Shown: piece by piece, positions 35,255-47,785 of the stretch
How the letters are laid out: each line of letters opens with the position of its first letter
How positions within the stretch are numbered: the stretch's first letter is position 1
Origin: DASCOT01 sp965197275
GTDB taxonomy: Bacteria; Acidobacteriota; UBA890; WLXD01
Length of the DNA stretch: 64,000 nucleotides
Direction of reading: 5' to 3'
Assembly: GCA_965197275.1 (NCBI GenBank)
Contig: CBDAMQ010000021.1
Span: forward strand, 1 to 64,000
Program-made: the position numbers and the translations under genes
The notes under the pieces: generated by a model
What the model was told of the DNA's origin: nothing
What the model saw: only the letters and a program-made list of their open reading frames with translations
Databases searched by the model: none

Positions 35255-35767
35255 TCAGCCTGCCGCCAGGCAGCGGTCGATATCCGGTTCCAAGTCGCGC
35301 CACGAGCGCAGCGGACACTTTCGTATCTCGATCTGGTGACGGTCGAGAATGACCTCCGCTACCCCGGTGATCTCGAACAAGTTGCTGGCCAGTGGGTGCT
35401 CGAGCGCCTGTCGCTTGCCCTCGAAGACACTGCGGGGCAGCGGTGATCCGTGCCACGCAAACCTCCGGCTCCGCGACTCGTTATCAACGAGGTCAGACAG
35501 TCTTTCGATATCGAGCCCGTCGCAGACCAGACGCTCGAACGGCGCCATGATCCCCCCCCAGCGGGCGTCCTTGCGCTTCTGCAGCCGGACCTTATACGCG
35601 TTCAGAGACAGCACGCGCACCCCAGGGAGCGCAACTACGGCGCGCATCCACGGAACCGCTGGCGAAGAGCCGGCGAGATACGTCTCGACGATCTCTTCGG
35701 TCACCAGCGAGTCGGTGTGGACGATGAGCGCGTGAGGGTTCGGTGGGAACTCGCGTACGGCGTTCAT
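35255..35767 (-). CDS. Protein with two Nfu N-terminal-like domains
   Basis: A 170-residue protein from the ATG at 35765-35767; a TTG 24 codons upstream is possible. The C-terminal part HPLASNLFEITGVAEVILDR with LRSWRDLEPDIDRCL matches the Nfu_N domain found in front of Fe-S scaffold domains. The first part (VVALPGVRVLSLNAYKVRLQ, then APFERLV) repeats the same pattern, so the protein is probably a tandem of two such domains. The NifU CxxC cluster-binding domain is absent. A regulatory or carrier role in Fe-S assembly is possible but unproven. Confidence 0.6.
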   Translation of the reverse strand: MNAVREFPPNPHALIVHTDSLVTEEIVETYLAGSSPAVPWMRAVVALPGVRVLSLNAYKVRLQKRKDARWGGIMAPFERLVCDGLDIERLSDLVDNESRSRRFAWHGSPLPRSVFEGKRQALEHPLASNLFEITGVAEVILDRHQIEIRKCPLRSWRDLEPDIDRCLAAG

Positions 35768-35875
35768 CACATGCCCAGGTAGATCGTGGGCTCGCTCGCG
35801 CGCCGGTACGGAAAGGCGTTGCTTACTCCACGGTAGCAAAACGCCCGGTGCGGCTACAAGGACAACCCCGGCTTG

Positions 35876-36409
35876 TTAGGCAGCGTCGAACAAGCCAGCG
35901 ATCTTGTCGAGAATCCGCCACGCGAAGTGCTCTGCGCCCTGCGGCTCCAGACGATGTAGTCGCGCCATCACGGCGCCGCGCCAGGCGAGTGCCTGCGCCG
36001 GGTTGGCGCTCAACACGCGCACCAGGGGGAGCAGCGGGATCTCTAGCACCACCGAGTCTTCCTTGGCGGTGGCGGAGTATCGCCGCGACTCCTCCCCGAG
36101 CAGCACCACGTCGCCGAAGGACGCGTAGGGCGCCATCACATCGTAGGTGGCGTGGCCGCCGGCTTCCTCGAATCGCTCCAGCCGTAGCGAGCCATCCAGG
36201 AGCAGGTAAACAGAAGCTGCGTGCTCGCCTTGAGCGAACAGGCCCTCGCCCTCATGTACCAGACGGCACTCGGCGAGCTTCGAGAGGCCAACGAGGGCCT
36301 TGGTGCTGAGATCGTTGAGGTGAGAGCAGTTTCCGAGGAGCAGCGGGTTGACCCCGGCAACGGCCGTCGATGGGAACTCTTTGCGCAGCTTGTTCATCGA
36401 AGTGCTCAT
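35876..36409 (-). CDS. Cyclic-nucleotide-binding domain protein
   Basis: A 177-residue protein consisting mainly of one cNMP-binding (Crp-like) beta-roll: LVHEGEGLFAQGEHAASVYL, LLDGSLRLERFEEAGG, ASFGDVVLLGEESRRYSATA. The last is the phosphate-binding cassette position, where the usual GE is present as FGDVVLLGEESRR. No HTH follows, so it is a sensor or regulator, not a transcription factor. It is divergent from a STAS-domain gene by 212 bases. The two may form a small signalling pair (inference). Confidence 0.82.
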   Translation of the reverse strand: MSTSMNKLRKEFPSTAVAGVNPLLLGNCSHLNDLSTKALVGLSKLAECRLVHEGEGLFAQGEHAASVYLLLDGSLRLERFEEAGGHATYDVMAPYASFGDVVLLGEESRRYSATAKEDSVVLEIPLLPLVRVLSANPAQALAWRGAVMARLHRLEPQGAEHFAWRILDKIAGLFDAA

Positions 36410-36621
36410 TCGTGCCTCTCCTGCGTCCCGCTCGGAGGGGTGGCCGGCGGGATCTCTACCTGTTTATTCGCCATATCGGGGCATTTGGTTTCGTTTGGCC
36501 GCGGGGCGCCGGCAAGTTCGCCGGCCAGTCGCTCGACCATGCGGTGCCGGGAAGCGATAATCCCGGTCTGCGTGCCGACGCTGTTTGCGCGCCCCCCGCA
36601 AGAGAACGCCGAGGAATCGTC

Positions 36622-36963
36622 ATGAAGCATCATGAGCGCCGCGTAGACGACGTGGTCATAATCGCGCTGGATGGCAAGCTGACACTGGGCACAGGCGACG
36701 TGCAGTTGCGCCAGATCGTCAACGACCTGCTCGAGCGCAATGAGTCCAAGATCCTTCTCGACCTCGGTGGCGTTCGGTACATGGACAGCGCCGGTACCGG
36801 AGAGCTGGTCTCCTCGTACACCTCCTGCGCCAACCGCGGCGCGCAGCTCAAGCTCTTGAATCTCAGTGCCAAAGTGCGAGATCTGCTGCTGTTCACGCAG
36901 CTGATCAGCATCTTCGAGGACTACACGGATGTCGCCGAGGCTGTTCACAGCTTCTCGGAATAG
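36622..36963 (+). CDS. STAS-domain anti-sigma-factor antagonist
   Basis: A 113-residue STAS protein of the SpoIIAA/RsbV type. The ATG at 36622 is preceded by a GAGGAA ribosome-binding site; a much longer frame upstream is not plausible. Pattern: VVIIALDGKLTLGTG, ILLDLGGVRYMDSAGTGELV, with the phosphorylatable serine in DSAG at about residue 57, and LKLLNLSAKVRDLL. In such systems the dephosphorylated protein binds an anti-sigma kinase. No kinase or phosphatase is adjacent, so the partner must be elsewhere. Confidence 0.9.
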   Translation: MKHHERRVDDVVIIALDGKLTLGTGDVQLRQIVNDLLERNESKILLDLGGVRYMDSAGTGELVSSYTSCANRGAQLKLLNLSAKVRDLLLFTQLISIFEDYTDVAEAVHSFSE

Positions 36964-37674
36964 CCCTCTCTGGCAGTAGACGTCCCGGCGGCCCGCCGTT
37001 CCGGCAAGACCGCCGAACCACCGGCTGGGTCATACAACGGTCCGGCGTGCGCGACCCACATACGAAGGTAAAGGGCCCCGCTCCGGGCGGGAGCCCTCTG
37101 GGCCGCGCGGCGCCGGGAAACGCGACCTGCCACGATCCCCATCGTCCAAGGTCGGCGCCGCGCGGCTGTTTTCTTGGCGTCGGAGAGGGGCGGAGTAGGC
37201 GGACACCCCGCTCAGGGAGCGTGCAGCGCTTGATGCTGGATGAGCTCCTTTGCTCACGCGTCTTGGGCGGAGGCAGATCTCGGCCGCGCACGCGATGCTC
37301 TCTGAGCGGGGTGTCCGCCTACTCCGCCCTGAACGACGAGCAATGCACAACCGCTTGCACCTCTGGGCGGGCAGGCTCCGCCGCGAAGCGGTATCGGCCG
37401 GAGGCGCCTTGCGCGCCTCGATCTTGGTTTGTGGGTCGCAGTGGAAGCACATCTGGACTAACGGTACTCGGCGGTCGTTGAACCGGGGCGGTCATGCACC
37501 GCAACCAGGCTCGCGGGCATGGCCCCGATTGAGCACAAATGATGGCGCGTTGACTGCTCCGCTCATCTACCGCCTCTGCTCCACCCTGGCAGCGGCGCAT
37601 ACCCGCCCTGTTTCCGCCTCGCTTCGATTTGCCGTGCCTTCTCGCAAGTGTTTTCATACGCCGCGGGAGGGCAC
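36964..37674. other. Gene-free stretch upstream of carA
   Basis: About 710 bases without a credible gene. It contains the MITE-like inverted repeat at 37189-37328 and the carA ribosome-binding site (GGGAGG, 37665-37670). The remaining sequence shows no clear promoter, riboswitch or attenuator. Confidence 0.5.
37189..37328. repeat. MITE-like element with 32-base terminal inverted repeats
   Basis: The 32 bases at 37189-37220 (starting GGCGGAGTAGGCGGACACCC) are repeated in inverted orientation at 37297-37328 with one mismatch, enclosing 76 bases with no gene. The 140-base unit could be a non-autonomous transposable element or a long hairpin in the carA leader. No obvious target-site duplication flanks it. 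Confidence 0.8.
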
Positions 37675-38918
37675 ATGAACGGTTGGATCGGCAGCTTGTC
37701 AAACCAGCGCCCCGCCGTGTTGGCACTCGCTGACGGCACTCTCTTTCGAGGAGTCGGCTTCGGGGCGTCGTGCGTTCGCGGCGGCGAGGTGTGCTTCAAC
37801 ACCAGCATGACCGGGTATCAGGAGATACTCACAGATCCCTCGTATGCCGGTCAGATCGTTACCATGACGTATCCGCAGATCGGCAACGTAGGTGTCAACG
37901 CTGCCGACTCGGAATCCGAACGACCGGCGCTCGCCGGGTTCGTCGCTCGGGAGGTGTTCGAGGAGGCCAGCAACTGGCGGTCGGAAGAACCGCTCAGCGC
38001 CTATCTGGGCCGTCACGGTGTGCCGGGAATCTCCGACATCGATACGCGCGCGCTGGTGCGGCGCATCCGGGATAGCGGCTGCCAGAACGCGGTGCTCTCG
38101 ACCGATCCGAACGAGCAGGAAGCCGACGTGCTCGTGGAGATGGCGCGCGGCTTGGCGCCAATGGACGGGCTCGACCTGGTCGCCGACGTTACCTGTTCGA
38201 CGTCCTACGTGTGGGATGCGGGCAGTTGGTCGGGGATCGACGGGCAGTTACCAGCGGCCGATGTGCCGGAGAATCGATTGCGGCTCGTGGTATTCGATTT
38301 CGGTGTCAAGCACAACATCCTGCGGCTGCTGGTCGATCGCGGCTTCGAGGTCACGGTGGTGCCGGCTCACACCACTGCGGCCGAGGTGTCGAAGCTCGAG
38401 CCGGATGCGGTGTTCCTATCCAACGGGCCCGGCGATCCGGCAGCCGTGCTGGGGGTGCCCGACACCGTGCGGCAGCTTGCCGATCGATACCCCATATTCG
38501 GTATCTGTCTCGGGCATCAGATCCTCGGACTCGCACTCGGCGGGTCGACCAGCAAGCTGAAGTTCGGTCACCACGGCGGCAATCAGCCCGGTCACGATGT
38601 ACACAGCGGGCGGGTGGCGATCTGCGCCGAGAACCACGGCTTCGCGGTCGAGCCCGAGTCGCTGCTGGGAGCCGGCGAGCCAGTCGAAATCACACACGTC
38701 AACCTCAACGACCGCACCGTGGAGGGACTTGCCCACCTGACACGGCCGATCTTCTCGGTGCAGTACCACCCGGAGGCGTCGCCGGGGCCACATGACGCGC
38801 AGTATCTCTTCCAGCGGTTCCGGGACATGGTGCTGCGGCACAAAGCCGGCGAGGCGGTCACCGGCGCCGATGTCGCGCGCGGAGTCGGCGCCGAGAGCGG
38901 TGCGGCGGGCGTGACCTG

Positions 38919-38919
<1 letters not shown>
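37675..38919 (+). CDS. carA: Carbamoyl-phosphate synthase small subunit
   Basis: A 414-residue class I glutamine amidotransferase subunit. It hydrolyses glutamine and channels ammonia to CarB for pyrimidine and arginine synthesis. I chose the ATG at 37675 behind GGGAGG. N-terminal CPSase_sm_chain domain: ADGTLFRGVGFG, FNTSMTGYQEILTDPSYAGQ. GATase domain: the catalytic cysteine lies in FGICLGHQILGLALGG, and the His/Glu pair in QYHPEASPGPHD. The glutamine-site motif is SNGPGDPA. The stop overlaps the carB start (TGATG), so the two are translationally coupled. Confidence 0.97.
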
Positions 38920-42155
<3,236 letters not shown>

Positions 42156-42212
42156 CTCGGTGGGCCCGAAGCAGCGCTCGTTTGGCGGTGGCGATCCCGC
42201 CGGGCAGCCGCA

Positions 42213-43238
42213 ATGAGGCCGCAACGGGCGGCGCTACTGGGGCTCGCGTTCGGCCTCACACTCGGCCGTGGCGGACCGGCACCGCAGCAGCCCTCGCCGG
42301 GGGACGTTGTCCGCGTGATGATTCCGGGCACTCAGCTCGAGTTCGAGCTGGGCTTTGTTCCAGGCGGCGCATTCGAGCTCGGCTCACCGGCCGTCGAGAT
42401 CGGCCGCGACGCTGATGAAGGTCCCGCGCGGCAGGTTCGCATCGAGCCGTTCTGGATGGGCGTCCACGAGGTAACTCACGACGAGTTCGCGATCTTTCGT
42501 TATCGGCGACTGGACGATCACGTCAGCGCCGCCGCCGAGTTGCTCTTCGACGCCGACGCCGTGAGCCGGCCGAGCCCGCCTTACGAGGACCCGGCGCACG
42601 GAATGGACAAGACCGGGCATCCCGCGGTCGGGATGACGCGATGGGCGGCGCTGCAGTACTCCCGCTGGCTTTCCAACAAGACAGGTCAGCTGTACCGATT
42701 GCCTACCGAAGCCGAGTGGGAGTACGCCTGTCAGGCAGGCGAAGACCGGGCGTACGGGTTCAACGCCGGCGGACCGGTGGCGACCGCAGTCGGCACCGCC
42801 ACGACTGAGCTCGGCGCTCACGCGTGGCTGGCCGAAAATAGCCAGGGCACGTACCACGCTGTCGGCCTGAAGCAGCCAAGCGCATGGGGCCTGCACGACG
42901 TGCACGGCAATGTCGCCGAGTGGGTGGCCGATCGCTATGACGGTGCGTTCTACGCCGGCCTCCCCGACGGCGAGGTCATCGTGGCGCCGATCTCCGGGCC
43001 CCCGGGCCGTGGCCAGGGTGTGGTTCGAGGTGGCTCATACGCCGACGGGCCGAGCGAGGCCCGTTGTGCGGCGCGTTTTCCGGAGACCTCCCGCTGGAAG
43101 CGGCGCGACCCGCAGATACCCAAGAGCCGTTGGTGGAACACTGATTCCGAGCACGTCGGTTTCCGCATCGTTCGACCGGCGCGCGATGTCGCATTCGATG
43201 AGATCCAGGCGTACTGGAACGCGATCTTCGGAGCGTAG
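42213..43238 (+). CDS. FGE-sulfatase (SUMF1-like) domain protein, exported
   Basis: A 341-residue protein with an N-terminal signal-like segment (AALLGLAFGLTLGRGG) and then a formylglycine-generating-enzyme domain: FVPGGAFELGSP, EPFWMGVHEVTHDEFAIF, RWAALQYSRWLSNKTG, YRLPTEAEWEYACQAG, HDVHGNVAEWVADRY, VVRGGSYADG and HVGFRIVRPA. True FGEs use a Cys pair to oxidise a sulfatase cysteine; I do not see the usual C-terminal Cys pair, so this is more likely a non-enzymatic or differently acting family member. It follows carB by 57 bases and precedes two Tat-exported sugar-metabolism-like genes. Confidence 0.85.
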   Translation: MRPQRAALLGLAFGLTLGRGGPAPQQPSPGDVVRVMIPGTQLEFELGFVPGGAFELGSPAVEIGRDADEGPARQVRIEPFWMGVHEVTHDEFAIFRYRRLDDHVSAAAELLFDADAVSRPSPPYEDPAHGMDKTGHPAVGMTRWAALQYSRWLSNKTGQLYRLPTEAEWEYACQAGEDRAYGFNAGGPVATAVGTATTELGAHAWLAENSQGTYHAVGLKQPSAWGLHDVHGNVAEWVADRYDGAFYAGLPDGEVIVAPISGPPGRGQGVVRGGSYADGPSEARCAARFPETSRWKRRDPQIPKSRWWNTDSEHVGFRIVRPARDVAFDEIQAYWNAIFGA

Positions 43239-43271
43239 TACGGTGCTTGCTTAGCCCTGCACGGAGGAATA

Positions 43272-44594
43272 ATGAACAGGCGAGACTTCGTAATGACCAG
43301 CACGGCTGCCGCCGTCGGGGGTCTCTCTTTGAGCCGGCCGGCGGCCCTGCGCGCCGAACCGGCGTCCGCTGACGCGATCCGCGTTGGACTCATCGGCTGT
43401 GGCGGGCGCGGAACCGGCGCCGCGGTGCAAGCGTTGAGCACCTCCGAGGACGTCAAGCTCGTGGCCATGGCCGATGCGTTCGACGACAAGGTACGGAAGA
43501 GCTACGAAACGATAACGTCGATTGACCGCGAGGACTGGCTCGGCGGCAGCTCTGACCTGAGGGCTCGAATCGACGTACCTCGCAACCGTCGATTCTCCGG
43601 CTTCGATGCCTACAAGCGGGTGCTTCCGTTGGTCGACGTGGTCATCCTGGCGACACCACCCGGGTTTCGGCCACTCCACTTCGAGGCGGCGGTCGAGGCC
43701 GGTAAGCAGGTGTTCATGGAGAAGCCGGTGGCCACCGACGCCCCCGGCGCCCGACGCGTCTACGAGGCCGGAAAGCGCGCCGTAGAGAAGCGGCTCAACG
43801 TTGTGGTGGGACTTCAGCGACACTACCAGCGGATGTATCACGCCTGGGTCGATCACATTCACGGCGGCATGATCGGAGACGTGATCCTCGGACGCGTTTA
43901 CTGGAACGGCGCCGGTGTGTGGGAGCGACCGCGCCAGCCGCAGCAGACTGAAATGCAGTACCAGATGCGCAACTGGTACTACTTCAACTGGCTGTGCGGC
44001 GACCACATCGTCGAGCAGCACATCCACAATATCGATGTCGGCAACTGGGTCATGGATGGCCACCCGGTGCGGGCGCAAGGTCAGGGCGGCCGCCTGGTGC
44101 GCAACGGCAAGGAGCACGGCGAGATCTTCGATCACCACTTCGTCGAGTACGAGTACGACAACGGCAGTCGGGTGCTGAGCCAGTGTCGCCACATGCCGGA
44201 CTGTATGGACCGCGTATCCGAGGCCTTCCACGGCACCAACGGCACCGCGCCACGCCCCGGCGTCATTCTCTCGAGGACCGGCAAGACGCTCTTCGAGCAC
44301 GACGACGGCGGCGACCCGAACCCCTACCAGGTCGAGCACGACGAGTTGTTTGCTGCGGTGGCGTCGGGTGAGTTCGCTCATCAGGACACCGAGCGCGGCG
44401 CCGTCGCGACGATGACCGCGATCCTGGGCCGAATGGCAACGTATTCGGGGCAGGCCGTCGAATGGGAGGAGGCGGTCGCCTCGGACCTCGATCTCATGCC
44501 GCCACGCCTCGCCTGGGACGCTCCTCCGCTGGTGCTCCCCGACGCGCACGGACGATACCCGGTACCTACCCCCGGCGTAACGCGCGCCTTCTGA
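43272..44594 (+). CDS. GFO/IDH/MocA-family oxidoreductase, Tat-exported
   Basis: A 440-residue NAD(P)-dependent oxidoreductase. Residues 1-32 form a Tat signal (NRRDFVMTSTAAAVGGLS). The Rossmann fold follows: RVGLIGCGGRGTGAAVQAL. The family EKP motif is FMEKPVATDAPGARRVYEAG. The C-terminal domain contains the acidic and His residues of sugar-acting members (DHIVEQHIHNIDVGNWVMDG, DNGSRVLSQCRHM). Secreted paralogues of this type are common in Acidobacteriota and Planctomycetota. Substrate unknown, probably a sugar or inositol derivative. It is followed 10 bases later by a TIM-barrel isomerase gene, and both probably act on the same metabolite. Confidence 0.88.
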   Translation: MNRRDFVMTSTAAAVGGLSLSRPAALRAEPASADAIRVGLIGCGGRGTGAAVQALSTSEDVKLVAMADAFDDKVRKSYETITSIDREDWLGGSSDLRARIDVPRNRRFSGFDAYKRVLPLVDVVILATPPGFRPLHFEAAVEAGKQVFMEKPVATDAPGARRVYEAGKRAVEKRLNVVVGLQRHYQRMYHAWVDHIHGGMIGDVILGRVYWNGAGVWERPRQPQQTEMQYQMRNWYYFNWLCGDHIVEQHIHNIDVGNWVMDGHPVRAQGQGGRLVRNGKEHGEIFDHHFVEYEYDNGSRVLSQCRHMPDCMDRVSEAFHGTNGTAPRPGVILSRTGKTLFEHDDGGDPNPYQVEHDELFAAVASGEFAHQDTERGAVATMTAILGRMATYSGQAVEWEEAVASDLDLMPPRLAWDAPPLVLPDAHGRYPVPTPGVTRAF

Positions 44595-44604
44595 GGAAGC
44601 TCGG

Positions 44605-45531
44605 GTGAGGCGACGCGACTTCATGGGTTCGCTGGCTGGCGCCGGCGTGGCGATGGCCTGGGACTCCCGGGCTCCGGGAGCGGCTGCGGGCCTCCTGGCC
44701 CGACGGGCGCAAATGCAGTTCGGGCTCGACTACGCCCCGCACTTCGGGATGTTCCGCGAGAGCGGCGGCGACGACCCTATCGGCCAGTTGCAGTTCATGG
44801 CGGCGCAGGGTTTTCGCGCGCTCGAGGACAACGGCATGCGCAGTCGACCAGTCAGCGAGCAGGCGAGCATAGCCGCGGAGATGTCGCGTCTTGACATGCG
44901 CATGGGCGTGTTCGTGGCCCACACGATCTACTGGCGCGAGCCCAACCTCGCCAGCGGCGACGCCGACAAGCGCGGCGAGTTTCTCGCCGAGATCCTCTCC
45001 TCAGTGGAGGTGGCCAAGCGCGTGAACGCGACCTGGATGACGGTGGTTCCTGGCCATGTGGACCTCAGACTGGATTCGGACTATCAGACGGGCAACGTCG
45101 TCGAGTCGCTGAAGCAGGCCGCCGCGATCCTCGAGCCACACGGGCTGGTGATGGTGCTCGAGCCGCTGAACCCCCGCGACCATCCCGGGTTGTTCCTGAA
45201 GGGAATCCCGCAGGCTTTCCAGATCTGCAAGGCGGTCGATAGTCCGGCGTGCAAGATCCTCGACGATCTCTATCACCAGCAGATCAGCGAGGGGAACCTC
45301 ATTCCCAACATCGATGCGGCCTGGGATGAGATCGCCTACTTCCAGATCGGCGACAACCCCGGCCGCGACGAGCCCACGACCGGCGAGATCAACTACGGCA
45401 ACGTGTTCCGCCACATCCACAGCAAGGGCTTCGACGGCGTCCTGGGAATGGAGCATGGAAACTCCCAGCCCGGACGCGCTGGCGAGGTGGCTGTGATCGA
45501 TGCCTACCGTCGCGTTGACGTCCGGCGCTAG
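44605..45531 (+). CDS. TIM-barrel sugar-phosphate/hydroxypyruvate isomerase-like protein, Tat-exported
   Basis: A 308-residue xylose-isomerase-like TIM barrel with a twin-arginine start (RRRDFMGSLAGAGVAM). The GTG at 44605 gives this start. Family motifs match the hydroxypyruvate isomerase type: VMVLEPLNPRDHPGLFL, KILDDLYHQQISEGNL, FQIGDNPGRDEPTTGEINYG and GMEHGNS, with the metal-binding Glu/Asp/His residues present. Probable isomerase or epimerase acting with the upstream oxidoreductase, outside the cytoplasm. The family has many functions, so the reaction is not predictable. Confidence 0.85.
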   Translation: MRRRDFMGSLAGAGVAMAWDSRAPGAAAGLLARRAQMQFGLDYAPHFGMFRESGGDDPIGQLQFMAAQGFRALEDNGMRSRPVSEQASIAAEMSRLDMRMGVFVAHTIYWREPNLASGDADKRGEFLAEILSSVEVAKRVNATWMTVVPGHVDLRLDSDYQTGNVVESLKQAAAILEPHGLVMVLEPLNPRDHPGLFLKGIPQAFQICKAVDSPACKILDDLYHQQISEGNLIPNIDAAWDEIAYFQIGDNPGRDEPTTGEINYGNVFRHIHSKGFDGVLGMEHGNSQPGRAGEVAVIDAYRRVDVRR

Positions 45532-45535
45532 TCAG

Positions 45536-47143
45536 GTGCGCGCGCGGAGCCCCATTGGACGTCTGATGCCGTTGTGGTGCCTGGCCACCGCGATGGTCAT
45601 GGCGACGTCGACGCGGGGAGTATCGCAACAGCGCAGCTTCACGCTCGCCGACGGAGGTATCGGCGTGTTCGTCGACGGCGCCCTCGACCACACAATGATC
45701 GCTCGGCGCACGGTCGACGGTGCGCTGCGCTTGGAGTGCATTCAGGGCGACCGTCATGTCGCCGCAGATCTCCTCCGGTCGGGCGCTGTGCTGCGTCCCG
45801 GCGGCGAGCTGCCGCCGACCGCCGAGCCCAGCAATGAGCAGCGCGCCGCTCGGGCTGCCGTCGCCGCCGGCATCCGATTCGACCCGGACGCCGCCACCGG
45901 GGTCGACGACGACGGTCGGGTGCTCCTGTACATGCCGAAGCCACTCGAGATTGGCTCGAGTGGCTCACACTTCGATCGCACCGCCAGCCCCGACCTGCTC
46001 ATGGAGCCCTCGATCTCGAGCTCGTTGCGGTTCGACGACGTCGATGTCACGGATGAGGCGCTGCGAGACATGGGCTGGCGGCCGGGTAGGTTTCGGTCAG
46101 AACTGCGCTTCACAGACGCGGATGGGACCGGATTCAACGATCCCGCACTCGGGTCAGCGCGCCGTACCGCGATGCAGTTCATGCTGGGTGTTTGGGAACG
46201 GCTCCTGGGGAGCGCGACGCCGCTTGTCGTGGAGGCGGGGTTCGCGGAGCTCTCGTGCTCGGCTACCGACGGTGCGGTGTTGGGCGAGGCCGGGCCGCAG
46301 TTCGTGTTCGTCGACTTCGCGGGCGGCGACCCCGGTGTGGTGTATCCCGGACCGACCGCAGAATCGATCGCCGGGGACGATCTGAGCAGCTCCACCGCCG
46401 CCGACATCGTGATCACGTTCAATTCCGCGGTCGACGGTGCCTGCCTGGGACCGGGGACGAGCTGGTACTACGGACTGGACGACAACGCGGCGCCGGCACA
46501 GACCTCGTTTCTTCCGGTGGCCCTGCACGAGATGGCGCATGGGCTCGGTTTCGTCGGCCTCACGGATCTGGATACCGGGGCGTTTTTCCTCAGTCGCCCG
46601 GACATCCTGGCGACGATGACCTTCGACAACCAGCGCAACAAGACGTGGGACGCGCTGTCGCCGGCGGCGCGCCGAAAGTCCGCGGTACGCGATGGCGAGG
46701 TGGCGTTCACTGGTAATAAGACGCTGAGGGGAGCCCGTCCGTTGCTCCGCGGCGCTACGGTGATCCAGATCGCCGCCCCCGCCAACCTGGCGGGGGAGCA
46801 TGTCGTCGGCCGAGCGTTCTTCGGGCCGATGCTCGACGAGGTCGGGGTGGCGAACGACCTGGCGCTGGTCGATGACGGCACGTCGACGCCGGCGCGGGCC
46901 TGCGCCCCGCTTGTCAACGGTGCCGAGATCGCCGGCAAGATCGCGGTCATCGACCGTGGCGAGTGCCGCTTCGACGCCAAGGTGCAGGCGGCGCAGGATG
47001 CGGGAGCGGTGGGCGTCGTGGTAGTCAACAACGTCGGCGGTCCGGCGATCGACATGGCCGGCGAAGACGGATTGATCGCGATCCCCGCCGTCATGGTGGA
47101 CAAGAAGCTCGGTCGGAAGATCAAGCGACGCCTCAAGAAGTAG
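45536..47143 (+). CDS. Exported zinc metalloprotease-like protein with PA domain
   Basis: About 535 residues from the GTG at 45536; an ATG at 45500 would overlap the upstream gene by 32 bases, and an ATG at 45566 is also possible. All give a signal peptide (LMPLWCLATAMVMATSTRGV). The middle contains a metzincin-like zinc site, VALHEMAHGLGFVGL, the HExxHxxGF pattern that makes this a likely peptidase. The C-terminal 110 residues are a protease-associated (PA) domain: ACAPLVNGAEIAGKIAVIDR, GECRFDAKVQAAQDAGAVGV. Such enzymes degrade extracellular protein or peptide. No neighbours indicate a specific role. Confidence 0.85.
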   Translation: MRARSPIGRLMPLWCLATAMVMATSTRGVSQQRSFTLADGGIGVFVDGALDHTMIARRTVDGALRLECIQGDRHVAADLLRSGAVLRPGGELPPTAEPSNEQRAARAAVAAGIRFDPDAATGVDDDGRVLLYMPKPLEIGSSGSHFDRTASPDLLMEPSISSSLRFDDVDVTDEALRDMGWRPGRFRSELRFTDADGTGFNDPALGSARRTAMQFMLGVWERLLGSATPLVVEAGFAELSCSATDGAVLGEAGPQFVFVDFAGGDPGVVYPGPTAESIAGDDLSSSTAADIVITFNSAVDGACLGPGTSWYYGLDDNAAPAQTSFLPVALHEMAHGLGFVGLTDLDTGAFFLSRPDILATMTFDNQRNKTWDALSPAARRKSAVRDGEVAFTGNKTLRGARPLLRGATVIQIAAPANLAGEHVVGRAFFGPMLDEVGVANDLALVDDGTSTPARACAPLVNGAEIAGKIAVIDRGECRFDAKVQAAQDAGAVGVVVVNNVGGPAIDMAGEDGLIAIPAVMVDKKLGRKIKRRLKK

Positions 47144-47157
47144 GCGCAGGTTGCGAT

Positions 47158-47718
47158 GTGACCGACGTGAGCACCATTGTTGACGAGATCGAGGCGCTCT
47201 ATGACGCCGGCGGGCACCAGAGCTACGGCGAGGACGTGACCATGCTGGAGCACTCGCTGTTGACCGCGCTCGCTGCCGAGCGTGCCGGCGCCCCAGACGA
47301 GCTGATCGTCGCTTGCCTGTTGCCCGACATCGGGCACCTGCTCGGTGACGCCGACGACGCATACGGCGTGCACGATCACGGGGATGCGTCGGGTGACTAC
47401 CTGGCGACTCGGTTCCCGACCGCCGTCAGCGAGCCGGCGCGGCTTCACGTTGCGGCGAAGCGTTACCTGTGCGCCGTCGACCCGACGTATGTCAACGGCC
47501 TGTCGCAAGCCTCGCAGTACACGCTGGAAAAGCAGGGCGGGCCGATGTCGCCCGAGGAGCAACTCGAGTTCGAAGCCAACCCGCACCACCGCGACGGCGT
47601 CCGGCTACGCAGGTGGGAGGATGAGCACGGAAAGAACGACGGGCTCCGCCCGCCGACGTGGTCGCACTTCCGTCCGCTACTGGAGCGCCAGGCCGCTGCA
47701 CCGCACGCGGGTGACTAG
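47158..47718 (+). CDS. HDIG-like domain protein with altered HD motif
   Basis: A 186-residue protein from the GTG at 47158. It resembles the HD-domain proteins associated with phosphonate degradation and related mixed-valent iron oxygenases: MLEHSLLTALAAERAGAPDE and LIVACLLPDIGHLLGDADDA, then HDHGDASGDYLATRFP, HVAAKRYLCAVDPTYVNGLS. The HDIGH element is LLPDIGHLL, so the His of the HD pair is replaced by Pro. The later residues (HDHGDASG, AAKRYL) match the family. Either an inactive relative or an altered metal site. It is isolated here from any phosphonate genes. Confidence 0.75.
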   Translation: MTDVSTIVDEIEALYDAGGHQSYGEDVTMLEHSLLTALAAERAGAPDELIVACLLPDIGHLLGDADDAYGVHDHGDASGDYLATRFPTAVSEPARLHVAAKRYLCAVDPTYVNGLSQASQYTLEKQGGPMSPEEQLEFEANPHHRDGVRLRRWEDEHGKNDGLRPPTWSHFRPLLERQAAAPHAGD

Positions 47719-47785
47719 GCTCCGAAGAGGCGGCGGACGGCGCCATCTGCGAACCTGACGATCGCATCCGCGTCGTCAGGAAACT

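Noticed and set aside
36370..36621. An 84-codon N-terminal extension of the STAS protein
   Set aside because: The STAS fold begins at the ATG at 36622, which has its own ribosome-binding site; the extension is not protein-like.
43251..44624. A 457-codon minus-strand frame
   Set aside because: It is antisense to the GFO/IDH/MocA gene, which has full family motifs.
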